DNA of 64,000 bases from Perognathus longimembris pacificus (taxonomy: Eukaryota > Chordata > Mammalia > Rodentia > Heteromyidae): contig NC_063176.1 of the NCBI RefSeq assembly GCF_023159225.1, positions 37,132,786 to 37,196,785 of the forward strand, in the 5' to 3' direction. Positions 37,249-48,766 of the stretch are shown piece after piece. The position numbers and the translations under genes are program-made. How positions within the stretch are numbered: the first letter of the stretch is position 1; the number at the start of each line of letters is the position of its first letter. The notes under the pieces are model-generated. The model was given only the letters and a program-made list of their open reading frames with translations, was not told where the DNA came from and did not search any database.

Positions 37249-37288
37249 CCCACATTATTTTCAAAGGAAGATTTGGAGAACAACATAG

Positions 37289-37289
<1 letters not shown>

Positions 37290-37331
<42 letters not shown>
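37290..37331. repeat. (TG)n microsatellite
   Basis: About 40 bp of TG repeat. Confidence 0.95.
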
Positions 37332-37334
<3 letters not shown>

Positions 37335-37339
37335 CCTTC

Positions 37340-38080
37340 AGTGAATTCTAAATGAGGCCTGAGCCTTTTTTGATTCAGTAGTCTAAGACCTTCAGATCAT
37401 CAAATTATGGCTGCTTGAAGCTTCAACACCCTCTTAGGACTAAGAAATGTCGTAGAGGAATGTTTAATATAGGTCAGCTATACAGACATATTTAAATGGG
37501 ACAAGGAAGATGATAGGCCAGGGAAATAAAATATTCAGATTAAATTAGCTTCCTCTTGGTCTCTTAATTTTTTCTTTAAATTTTAACTCAGGAAGTTTAA
37601 TGAGTAATCTCCTCTCCTTTATCTTGTCTCCCTTTTACTTTCTCTCTGACTTGGAAATCATGACTATGTGGAAAAGAAATCTGTTTCCTTCCCTGTGGCT
37701 TTCCACGAGCAAGATATTTAAATATACATGACATCTTATACTCATAAAAATGGTAATTTGGAACGTCTGGTGCTTCTTTTTAGGCATCCACACACCTTTG
37801 CTTAGCCCTTCCACGGGCAACACTATCAGTTTGTGTCCTAGAATTTCCCAAAGGGAAAAGAGAGAAAGGAGAGTTCTGTGTACCTCCTTTGCAATCTCAT
37901 AAATATGGATCATTTTCATTAACCCTGTCACATATCTTTAGGATGAAGGGTTGGATGGGTCATGTGTGCAGAAGCTCCCACAAACAACTCTAAGGTTGGA
38001 TGTACAGTTACCCATCAATTCTTCATAGGTTATTTCAGATCCACTAATACTTATACATCTGAGGAAGGCAAGAAATTTGT
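37340..38080. other. intergenic DNA, nothing recognised
   Basis: No gene, RNA or named repeat seen. Confidence 0.35.
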
Positions 38081-38085
38081 TTAGC

Positions 38086-38152
38086 AGGCTAGAAATGCAG
38101 CTTAAAAGTAGAGTACCTGCCTCAAACATAGGAGAGGCCCTGGGTTCTAGCC
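38086..38152 (+). mobile_element. ID-like SINE fragment
   Basis: GGCTAGAAATGCAGCTTAAA to GGGTTCTAGCCC. Confidence 0.5.
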
Positions 38153-38344
38153 CAAGGATTCATTACAGGGTCATGTGCTGCATTGTTAAGTTTTTCTGTC
38201 TTCAGTCTAGCATGGTTAATCAAGTCTTTCTGTACTTCTGTGCCTTAATCTTCTAAACCTACCCCTAGCATTACTTTGTTACTTACTCATAGTCACATTC
38301 AGATTATGACTGTTTGGCAGGAATTTCATAGAAGTAATGCCATG

Positions 38345-39720
38345 TTCTCATGCATCTTTTTGTGTAACCCAAGTCTTTGAAAAATAGATTTTATTTTTTA
38401 GAGTAGCTTTAAGTTCACAGGAAAATTGAGCAGAAGGTACTGAAAATCCTCCTCCTCCTCTGTTTTCTTCTTTCTTTGCAATGCTGAAGATCAAATCTGG
38501 AGCCTTATGCATGCTAGGCAAGTGCTCTACCATCCAGAAATCCTCCAAGCCCCAGAGTTTCAGTAATAGCCGCTTCCTCCTCTGTCTCCACGGTCCCACT
38601 AGAGTGGTACTTTGTTCTCATGTCTGGGCCTACACTGGCACATTATTATCACCCAAAGCCTGTACTTTTCACTAGGGCTCCCTTTCAGTGCGGTCCATTC
38701 TGTTGGTTTGACCAAATGTAAAGAAATCACATATCGGCCATTGTAGGATCATGCGGAATAGTTCCACTGCCCTAAACCTCACCCGTGTGCCACCTAGCCA
38801 TCCTTACTTCTGCCTATGTCTCCATAGTTTAGATAAATGATTTTGAGTTTTTTTCATTACAAGGTGATTGTTCATTTTGGTCACTTGATGCAAGTGACAT
38901 CTTCTAGGTTTCATAATGGTAAGGTTACTTTTTGACCTCTGGAAGAAAGAAATATTTTGGAGGGAGATATACTTTAAGAATGTGGAAATAGCTAGTCCTC
39001 AGGAAATGTTGTATTTATTTGTGTCTGTATTCAAATGGGCCTAGTCCATTTGGCCTCATTTAGTGTGTGGGAGCACATCCAGGAGGAATGCCTTCTCCTT
39101 TGGACATGCCCCCATCATTCTTTGAGAATGACCTCATGTTTTGAGGTACATGTACAGAAAGACATTTCACGTTGTTTTCTTTTTTTTTCCTGCTCCAGTT
39201 CTGGAGTTAGCTGTTTCTCCAAGATCATCCATTCCTTTTAGTAGACAATGGTATTTAGAAGTTAGGAACTGGAAGGTGTGATTATTGCTGTTTCCAGGCT
39301 TTTTCAGTGAGGAGAGCCATGGAATATTTTTTGGTCTTATGCCATGGATATATCTACCCACCTATTCATATCTGTATACACATACTAACACACACATATG
39401 CACATATACATATGAATATATATGTGCTTGTTATTTCTATAACTTTACGTAGAGCCACATATATGCATGCGTTCATATTCATATATATGCGTATTTCTCT
39501 TATTATGTGACATCTAGTTTATCTAGTTATTTATCTAGTTTATCTATCTAGTTTATTTATCCAGTTTACCTAGTTTGTCAACCACAGTTTGCACTAACTC
39601 GAGTGTCAAGTCATGCTTCATTCTAATTTTTCCTTTTCTGTATTCATAATTTCCTTCTCCAATGGTAAAAATCTTGGTCCACAGTTTTCTTGTGGGAAGA
39701 TGTTAACTGGATTTAGGACT
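38345..39720 (-). mobile_element. old L1 3' UTR, antisense, with breaks
   Basis: TAGAGTAGCTTTAAGTTCAC, GAGCAGAAGGTACTG, CACTGCCCTAAACCTCACCC and the later CTCCAAGATCATCCATTCCT plus TATATA-rich run resemble L1M 3' UTR segments in the same order. An ID-like antisense fragment interrupts it at about 38470-38535. Confidence 0.6.
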
Positions 39721-40360
39721 ATTTAGATTTTTGATGTTCCCCTCCCCCCAGTAATGTACATTATGTGAAGCTATATCAGGAGACAAAATGGTAAGCAATG
39801 CAGAAGAGACAAAAAAAATAATCAGTGCTCATGCCCCCAAAGAGCTAACATTCCTTCCCTTCCTTTGCTTTATGTTCTATTATGTATATGACTTCAGCCT
39901 CCCTATTGTTTCCCTCAATGCTTTATTGATCAGTGTTTCTGAGATAAAGGAATTTTCTGTCAGATTAACTCCCTCCCTCAGTCCTTCCTCTCTGCAGCTC
40001 TGCTACTGAGATTCTGATACAGAATCAAGTAAGTAGGTCAGCTCTTGCAACTTACTACATTACACTTGCGTTCTCTGCTGCTCTCACCTGCACAGCTATT
40101 CCTGTCCCTGTGCAGACAGCTCTTTGAGCGACAGCTTCCCCTTCACCTCATTGTTCCAGCTCCCACAAGCCAAGGACTCTCTCCTTTCACAACATTCACT
40201 CTACATGGTCTTTTGAGTCACACAAAAATGACTCTCCAAGAAAACTATTTAAAATGGAGTCAGAGCTTATCTTCAGGAGTTAGTTACTTGATTAACTTAG
40301 CTTTGTGCTTTTACTCTAAAAATGTAGCAACTGACTGAAGAGAATTTATTCCGAAAATTT
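39720..40360. other. intergenic DNA, nothing recognised
   Basis: Two short plus-strand frames lack any family signature. Confidence 0.35.
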
Positions 40361-40605
40361 ATGGGGGGGGGGGGGGACGACTGTTCCTGTGGCTTGAACT
40401 CTGGGCCTGGGTGCTGTCTCTGAGCTTTTTTTGCTCAAGGCTAGCACTCTACCACTTGAGCCACAGTGCTACTTCTATTTTCTGAGTATTTTATTGGAGA
40501 TAAGAGTGTCACAGGTTTTCCTGCGTGGGTTGGCTTTGAACAGTGATCCTCACATCTCAGCCTCCTGAGTAGCTAAGATTATGGGGTGAGCACCAGTGCC
40601 TGGCA
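40361..40605 (-). mobile_element. composite SINE preceded by a G14 run
   Basis: Poly-G at 40361-40375, then antisense GCTTGAACTCTGGGCCTGGG to AGCACCAGTGCCTGGC. Confidence 0.75.
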
Positions 40606-40619
40606 ATGGACAGTTCTAA

Positions 40620-41200
40620 AACATAACAGATAGTGAGCATAACTCATTATGCCATCACTAACAGTTACAACTGCCACTGAGTAACCACTGGCTTGCCTCA
40701 CCTATGTCATTTTTTCAGATGCAAATCTATTATGCAAGGAATATTGACTCAATAATATAAAACTTTAAAAATATTCTCAATAGTTGCCTATTAGCCAGAG
40801 AAATGTGATCAAATGGAGCCAACTCTGAAGTTGCTCCTCAAGCTTTGATGTTTCAATTTTACTAAACTGTCCTAAAGGAAGTAATTTTATCTCAAGATAG
40901 GGAGAAACGAGGTGGCAATAAGGCCTAATCACGATGCTAACACTCACATCAATCAGTTCTGCATTTCTTTAGTATTCACAAGATATTAGAGTTGTTTTAG
41001 GCCCAGGAGAAAGCGCAAAATTAACTTGATACTTTTATGGGCTTTAGGAATGAATGCAGAGTTTAACAGGAACGTAGGCTTTCTCTGGCCTGCATTTCTG
41101 AACTTGCCCAAACTCCTCCCATAATCCAGTTCTGAACACTTAGGAACAGCAGTCATAGCTGTTTCGCTACAACCATGACTGCCCTTCTTAGGTATCCAAA
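40620..41200. other. intergenic DNA, nothing recognised
   Basis: No feature named. Confidence 0.35.
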
Positions 41201-41204
41201 TCTG

Positions 41205-41558
41205 TGTTAGTTTCTCTTGTGTGGGTGTGATGAAATATCTGAACAGAACTTTAAAAAACGAAGGCCTTCATGTAGCTCAGGTTTTGGAGTTCTGATTGTT
41301 GTTGTCCCCCAAAGTATGGGGACAGAGCATCCCAGTGGCAGGAACATTGGAGGAGGAGTTAACTGCATGGAGGGCAGGAAGCAATGAGAGAGGATGGGAC
41401 CAGAGACTAGGTGTAATCCTTAAAGGAACTCCCCCTTTCCTCCAGCTAGGTCCCTCTCCCAAAGTTTCCACCACCTTTCAAATGGTGTCAGAAGCCAGAA
41501 GCTTGGGACCAAGGTCTCACCTAAGTCTGTAGGGAAACAGAATATTCAGACCATAACA
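41205..41558 (-). mobile_element. solo MaLR-like LTR
   Basis: Runs TGTTAG...ATAACA on plus. Antisense matches to the LTR at 35305-35640 include CTCCAGCTAGGTCCC and CAGACCATAACA-type ends. No internal region is attached. Confidence 0.55.
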
Positions 41559-41559
41559 C

Positions 41560-41925
41560 GTGAAACTAAAAATTCAGTACAATAAAATGATCATTTTTAA
41601 TTGAAAGTTTGTTTTTAATAATTAAGACAGCATTTCTGAGTAATATACGGCATTTATGGAAAGATGTCTTTTCTAATTGCTAAAAATTTCCAGAATGTCT
41701 CTCATGTGGCAGGCTGCAGGGAAGACCTCTCAAACATTTTTATGTTTTAGTTTCTCACTTGCTTAGACTGGAACTAAAACCCAAATCTTTCTGTCAAGAT
41801 TTAAAAAAAAACACCAAACTTATCTGAAAATTATACAGAAAAACAAATCCTCTCTGGGATGACTATAAATCCAGAGTATTGATCTTAGTGATGTTTATAG
41901 AATGCATACTCTTATGACATTTAAA
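41560..41925. other. intergenic DNA, nothing recognised
   Basis: AT-rich, no feature named. Confidence 0.3.
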
Positions 41926-41929
41926 AACA

Positions 41930-44440
41930 TATCCAATAGTTTTTTTTTTAAATTGTGGCACAATATAACGAAACTTAACCACTGGTGATATTTAGTATCT
42001 TTATCATGCTGTGAAACCATCACCAAAAACTAGTTCCAGAACATTCTCATCCTCCACAAAGGAAACATCTTTCTTAAGCAGTCATTTCCTACTTCCCATT
42101 CCTCTCTGATAGCCAGTAATCTGCTTTCTGAATGAACTTGCCTATTTTGGACTATTTCATATATATAAAAAAAATCATACAATACATGGCATTTTGCCTG
42201 ACTTCTTTCACTTGCTTTCAAGGCTGATCAAGATTTTATTTTTCTTATCCTGAATAAATTCCAGTATTTGTATACATCGATCCATTCATTAGCTGGTGGA
42301 CATTTTGGATTGTTTCTCTTTATCATTGGGCCTAATGCTGCTAAGGATATTTATGTGTAAGTTTTTGTTTGAACATACATGTTTCCAGTTGGTTTTGGTG
42401 TACAGCCAGTAAATCTGCCAGGTTTATAGTAATTCTATATTAATCTCATTGAGTTACTGCCAACTGTTTTTCACAGCAGCTGCACCATTTCCTTGCCTGC
42501 CAGCAGGAGTGAAGTTCTAATTTCTCCACATCCTCTCCAATACTGATTGTCTCTTTTTGAAATTATCGTCATTCTGGTGGATGAGGTGGTATCTCATTGT
42601 GATGGTTTACATAATGGTGAAATGGTGCTGAGCATCTTTTCATGGGCTTAGTGGCTATTTATCTTCACTGGAGAAACGTGTATTTAGCCCCTTGACCCAT
42701 CTTTAGCTGAATTTTCTTTTTTTGATGATGAATGTAGTTGTTCTTTTTATATTCTGGGTACTAGTCCCTTGCCAGATATGTAATTTGCAATTACATTTCT
42801 TCTATTCTGTGTGTTGCCTTTTCATTTTCTTAGTAGTATGCTTTGACATACACACAAGATTTTCTTGGTAGTATCCTTTGACACATAGGAGATTTAAATG
42901 ATAGAATTCCACTTATTTTCATTTTGTTACTAAATTCAAGGTGATAAGACTCATGTCCTATGTTTTTTCTCAATTTTATGGCTTTAGCACTTATATTTAG
43001 GTCATATTTTACACTAATTTTTTTGTACTTGGTGCACTGTAATCTTTTGCATGTGGGGATTTAGTGGTTTGAGCACTACTTACTTATGAGACTCTTCTTT
43101 CTCCATTAAATGATTTTGGCATGCTTATTAAAATTGGTTGACTAGAGTATGTTGATTATTGGATTTTTTAGTCTAGGCTACAACAGTTTTGTTATTTAAA
43201 AAGAATTGAATTCAGGGCCTCATGTCTGTTAGGCAGGTGCTCTACCTGTGAGTCACAACCCCAGTTCCTATGCTTTATATCACCTTCTAAAATAACCACT
43301 TTCTTTTGATTAGTGTAGCTTTGTCAAAAAGTATGAGAGTAGAATATTTGTGTTCCTCAGTATTATTCCTTTTGTTTTAAGCTATTTTTTTTTGTCTTCT
43401 TTGGTCCCTTGAAATTTTATAGTTTTAGATCTACTCTACTAATTCAAAAGACAGGTCACTGAGATTGATAGGAATTGCATCCAATTTATAGAATAATTTT
43501 GGGAGTAGTGTCATCAGGACAGTGTTAAGTCTTCCCATACATGAAAATAGCTGTCTTACACCTTTCTTGATTAAATTTGAACCCATGTTTTTGCTCTTTT
43601 TTATGTTCTTACAGGATTAATTTCTTTATTGGACTTTTGTTACTGTATAGATAGACACATAATTGACTTGTGTGTGATCTTTTATCCTCTGGCATTGCTG
43701 AATTTTTAAATATTAGAATTATATTGTACCAATTATACCAATAGTTATATTTCTCCCTTTCAATTATTATTTTTCTTGCCCTAATTTCTTGGGTTACTTC
43801 TGATTTCAGTGTTGAATATCACAAAGCAGGCATTTTCTTGATCTTAGGGGTATAACTTTCCTTTCCTTTCTTTTGCCTATGTTGTCAGTTGTGGGTTTTC
43901 TTAAGTATCTTTTATAAAGTTAAGGAAATTTCCTGTTCTCTCTGGATTGTTGAATGTTTTTACTGTTTGTCTTGTTTTTACCATGAAAGGATACTGGATT
44001 TTGTCAAATACTTTCAAAAAGGACTGAAAATGGTCAGATTTCCTCACTTCATTCTATTAATGTGGAGTATGACATGACTAATTTTTGTATGTTGAACAAT
44101 CTCTGTATTCCTGTGTGGAATGTCATAGAATACATTCATGGTTTATAACACTTGGTCATTATAATGTATAAACCTTTTATTATGAGTCAGATTGGACCTC
44201 CTAGTGTTTTATTGGTTAGTTTTCTCGTGGTACTTATGTCTGGCTTTGGTAATGCACTTCCTATAGGGTGAGTTACACAGTATTCCTTCCTATTCCATTT
44301 TTTGGGGAATGGGATTAGAGGATTGGTTGGTGCTTATTTTTGTATGTCTCATAGGGTTGACCAGCATACCCACACATTGCAAAGAGTTTTTGCTCAGTGA
44401 CTTGTTCTCTTTGTTGTAGGTCTGATCAGATTTTTAATTT
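41930..44440 (-). mobile_element. old L1 (3' UTR and ORF2), antisense
   Basis: Plus-strand landmarks are TCCATTCATTAGCTGGTGGA, CACATCCTCTCCAATACTGA, GAGGTGGTATCTCATTGTGA, CCCTTGCCAGATATG and ACCATGAAAGGATACTGGAT, in the order of a reversed L1 from 3' UTR into ORF2. Frames are broken throughout. A small ID-like fragment lies at 43200-43272. Confidence 0.75.
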
Positions 44441-44445
44441 GTTTT

Positions 44446-44690
44446 TTATTTTTTTCTGGTGCTGTCCTGGGGCTTGAACTCATAGCCTGAGTGCTGTCCC
44501 TGAGCTTTTGTGCTCAAGGCTAGTGCTCTACCACTTGACCACTTGAACCATGAGTCCACTTTTGGCTTTTTTGGTACTTAATTGTAGATAAGAGTCTCAC
44601 AGACCTTTAGCTGTCCAGGCTGGCTCTGAATTTCACCCCCAAGATCTCAGTCTCTACAGTAGGATTACAGGTGTGTGCTACTGGGGAGGC
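44446..44690 (-). mobile_element. composite SINE
   Basis: Antisense; GGGGCTTGAACTCATAGCCT to TACAGGTGTGTGCTACTGG. Confidence 0.72.
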
Positions 44691-45049
44691 AGGAATGTTC
44701 TGCTGGACTGTCTGCATTTCACTTCCCTTGGACACTAGCTTGCTATATATAATCCTAGGGTTAATTTGTTTGTACCCAGCTTCCTTAGCTGAAATAATAT
44801 AATCAACAACAGAACGATTGTTGTGAAGATTAAATGTATTAATGCATTAAGAACTTGGTTTCTATCCATAGCATGGGATATTCATTAGCAAATAGTATTT
44901 TTCATCAGATGGTCATTAATTGGGAGTAAAAAACAGCATCTAGATATTTCAAAGACAGGTTAAGATCCACATTTTTGCCTAGATTTATAAGACCCTGGAC
45001 TAGAAGAGAAATGAAATTCTAGCAAATGCCCACTCATTTGGAAATAAAG

Positions 45050-45264
45050 GGTTTTTTTTTTTGTTTGTTTTTGCCAGTCCTGGGCCTTGGACTCAGGGCC
45101 TGAGCACTGTCCCTGGCTTCTTTTTGCTCAAGGCTAGCACTCTGCCACTTGAGCCACAGAGCCACTTCTGGCTGTTTTCTGTATATGTGGTGCTGGGGAA
45201 TTGAACCCAGGGCCTCATGTATACGAGGCAAGCTCTCTTGCCACTAGGCCATATCCCCAGCCCT
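45050..45264 (-). mobile_element. IDL-Geo-type dimeric SINE
   Basis: GAAATAAAGG occurs just before the T tail and again immediately after CCCAGCCCT. Confidence 0.88.
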
Positions 45265-45269
45265 GAAAT

Positions 45270-46310
45270 AAAGGTTTTTTTTAAAAATCCAGGAGAGTGA
45301 GTGGCACTGCATATAGCACTATAGTAGAGAGGCCCTTTACCACCAGAGTAGAAAATCCATACAGGAAGGAAGTCAATGGAGAGAGAAACCAGTCCTTTAG
45401 TGCCATGGGTTTTGTGGGCCATGGGCCAGTGACCAGAGCATTCAGTCTCCTCAAAAAGGTGATACTGCATTGAAGATGCTATTACTGAAATTTGTTTCTT
45501 AAGCTTTTTCATCTCTTTACCTTGCTTCTCCTAAACACATAAATATCTCCACAGCCTGATCTCTCTTTGTTGAGAAAACACGTGAATTCATATCTCCGAT
45601 ATAATAAAAAGTGTATGGAAATATTAGCATACAACATATTGTTCCCACCACTATTTTCTCAGTGACCACATGAGCACAATGAGCAAAGGGTGGACTTGGG
45701 AACAGAAGCACTAGCTTGCTTTTCCAAGACAGAAACACTTCATGCACATCTAAAATTAATTCATTACAAGAGAGGATATTTTGTTTCAATCTTTTTAAAA
45801 AGCAACTAAAATAAAGGTTACATTGATATAATTATACATTAACATAATATTGTATTTTAAAAGATGGGAATTTAGTCTATACTTATTTTATTAAGTTAAT
45901 GAATTACATTTAATAGGAAATTTCACAAAATTTTACTCCCCAGTGCATTTTTGCGAACAATAACTCACTGAGAGTACTAACATTCACATATGCAATTATA
46001 GAGTTTATAAGTGTACAAAACTCTGGGTAGCAAATATTCTAAACTTCTGGTTTTCAAACATTCAGTTAGACCATTCTGTTAAAATGGTTTGATTACAAGG
46101 AAGCACAATGGATTATTAACTGTAGTAAACATAAACAACAAGGCAGGAGGAAACACAGACTTGAGGACATAAGAATTTTGAGTATCAAAAGACAAAATCA
46201 AACCATCTGTTGTAATCCATGTAATTAAATACTAGTTTGGTGAAATAACATTACAGAGCATATAATATTTTTCTCTCTACATTAATTTGCATATCTTAAA
46301 TTTAATGTAA
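45270..46310. other. intergenic DNA, nothing recognised
   Basis: AT-rich sequence between a SINE and the probable KLHL5 3' UTR. Further AATAAA hexamers on minus (for example near 45886-45891) leave room for a longer UTR. Confidence 0.35.
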
Positions 46311-46991
46311 AACATTTTATTTTAATTTCAATTGAAGAATATCATACATGTAGTTCTTGGTGAATCTGAATGTAATGGAATGAATGTTTAAGAACCATGC
46401 AAAGATCACATCAATCCTATTTGGTCATTATTATTTTAACACTTTAGTGCTTTTCTTCATTGATTGGACTGAGCCAACTTCAGAAGTAAAATCCACAACC
46501 AAAGAATAATAGCTATCTGTGAAAAACTAAACAGCATAGTCATTAAAATAGTGGTTGTGATTAAACAAAAATTACTACAACTCATAGAATAAACTTATAA
46601 AACAGCATTCTAGAAGTTTAATGTGTTATGTTTGCACTATAATAAAACAAATCTGGACAAGGTGAGTAGAATTTACTTGACTATGGAAGAAATGAAACTC
46701 CTAGTTAGCAATGGATTACTTTGGAGTAGCATTTGTCCTCCGATTTTTCTATCCGGGAAGCATGTTCAAAATCCAGTCGCTGTAGTTCTGAGTTATGGAG
46801 AAATATGCCTTTATTCCTGGTCCATAGACTTCTTCCTCCCTTGTTTTAATATCTTTACTTTGAGATGAGGCACTTTGTGCCCAGGAATGTGGCATTGCAC
46901 ACTTACTAAAAATGTATCCATTGATAGTAGAACAATTGTACAAAATTAGTGAAAGAAGAAGGTATCTTCATTTAGAAAACAAAGCATTTCA
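46310..46991 (-). other. KLHL5: probable KLHL5 3' UTR (end uncertain)
   Basis: No recognisable repeat occupies this stretch, unlike its surroundings. Two AATAAA hexamers (46810-46815, 46316-46321) are candidate polyadenylation signals. Neither is followed by a strong GU-rich element. Confidence 0.4.
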
Positions 46992-47048
46992 TTACAATTT
47001 TACAGTCACCACACAAGCTCCAGCTCTTCCTAGGCAGAGTGGTGCAAC
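46992..47048 (-). CDS. KLHL5: KLHL5 last coding exon
   Basis: 57 nt: [18 protein letters not shown] then TAA. It closes the sixth Kelch blade. Acceptor TCCTTAG. The 3' UTR follows to the left. AATAAA hexamers on the minus strand lie at 46815-46810 and 46321-46316, but which is used cannot be told from sequence alone. Confidence 0.96.
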   Translation of the reverse strand, partial: VAPLCLGRAGACVVTVKL

Positions 47049-48732
47049 CTAAGGAAAAATGAAGGAGAGAGGTGTTGGATTTAAAGGAAATGACTGGGGA
47101 TAATACTATTGTTACAGCTTAAAGACAAAAACAGACTCTATTTCCAACTCCTGCAACCCCAGCCCTGCAAAGGCCCAGCCGTTCCCTGTGGACCCTCTCC
47201 TGATGTTCTGAGTAGATCACAAGACTGCATAATATTTGCTTCTCTTTAAAGGTGATTTTTGTTGTTGCCAGTCCTGCAGCTTGAACTCAGGGCCTGAGCA
47301 CTGTCCCTAGCTTCTTTTTGCTTAAGGTTAGCATTCTACCACTTCAGCCACAGTGCCACTTCTGGTTTTCTGGTAGTTAATTAGAGAGAAGAGTCGCATG
47401 GACTTTCTTGCTGGGGCTAGCTTTGAACCTGTGATCCTCAGATCTCAGCCTCCTGAGTAGCTAGTATTACAGGCATGAGCTGACAGTGCCTGGCCTTCAA
47501 TTACTTTTTAGTAGAGTAATAATAATGAGTAGGTCTATGACAATGAGACAGGGATAGTGTTTTGTATGGTGGAATATAGTCTCCATTTGCTGATAAGAAA
47601 CTCTGTCTATCTGCCTACCTACCTACCTACTTACCTCTCTACCTACCTATCTATCTTATTTTTGTGCCAATACTGGAGCTTAAACTCAGGACCTTATACT
47701 GTCTGTTTGTTGTTCAGCTTTTCCGACTCAGGGCAGGTGCTCTAACACTTGAGTCAAGCCTCCACTTCTGGCTTTTTGCTGGTTAACAGCCTTCTGAGTA
47801 GCTAGGGTTATAGGCATGAATCATGAGCACCTGACTAAGAAATAATTATTAATATTCTTAATATTTGACTGATATATATTGCCATTAGATTTAGCAGTTA
47901 TGTGAGATTTTAAGCTAACCACCTTACAGAGTTTGGCTATGGAATTTGCAAATGAAAACATGCCCCAAGTTAATAGCTGATCTGAATAGCTATACAGTGT
48001 CCTCACTTTACATATAACTTATGTAGCTGTATGGTGACTCCACTGAGCTATCAAGAACAAACTGATCAGTAGTTACTGCAGTTACTTATGTTAACAGTTA
48101 TTGTAAGTTAGTTGGTGAAGTCTTAATGACATAAGCAATCTTGCTCCTTGAGAGAAATCATTTGCCAAACTAGGCTGAAGTTTTGAAAGAGCTCAGGTCG
48201 CCATTGACTAAAATGCCACTGTCCCATCTTTACTATTGGATATAAGTTATAATAGGGATCAGGATTATGGATACAGGCCAGGGGCATTTTTGGTTCCTCT
48301 TGTATCCAAATGAACAAGAAACAATTCTTACACTTTTTTTTTTCTTTTTTGGCAAGTCCTGAGGCTTGAACTCAGGGCCTGAGCACTGTCCCTGGCTTCT
48401 TCTGGCTCAAGGCTAGCACTCTACCACTTGAGCCACAGCGCCACTTCTGGCTTTTTTCATATTTGTGGTGCTGAGGAATTGAATCCAGGGCTTCATGTAT
48501 GCAAGGCAAGCACTCTACCACTAGGACACATTCCCGGCCTTCTTAAACATTTTATTTACTGTTCTGAAATTCATAGTTGAATGAATGCTTTGACTGAATA
48601 GTTGACTGAATGCTTTTTGAAGAACTAGTCTGAGACCAGCAAGAATTTAGATACTAGAAACAAGAGGGCTAGAAATATTAGCATTTGGATGTGGGAAGGT
48701 GACTAATGGAAAATGCTAGGAAAGTGTGCTCT

Positions 48733-48766
<34 letters not shown>

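Noticed and set aside
46623..46868. 81-codon plus frame in the probable KLHL5 3' UTR
   Set aside because: Antisense to the UTR with no family resemblance; taken as chance.
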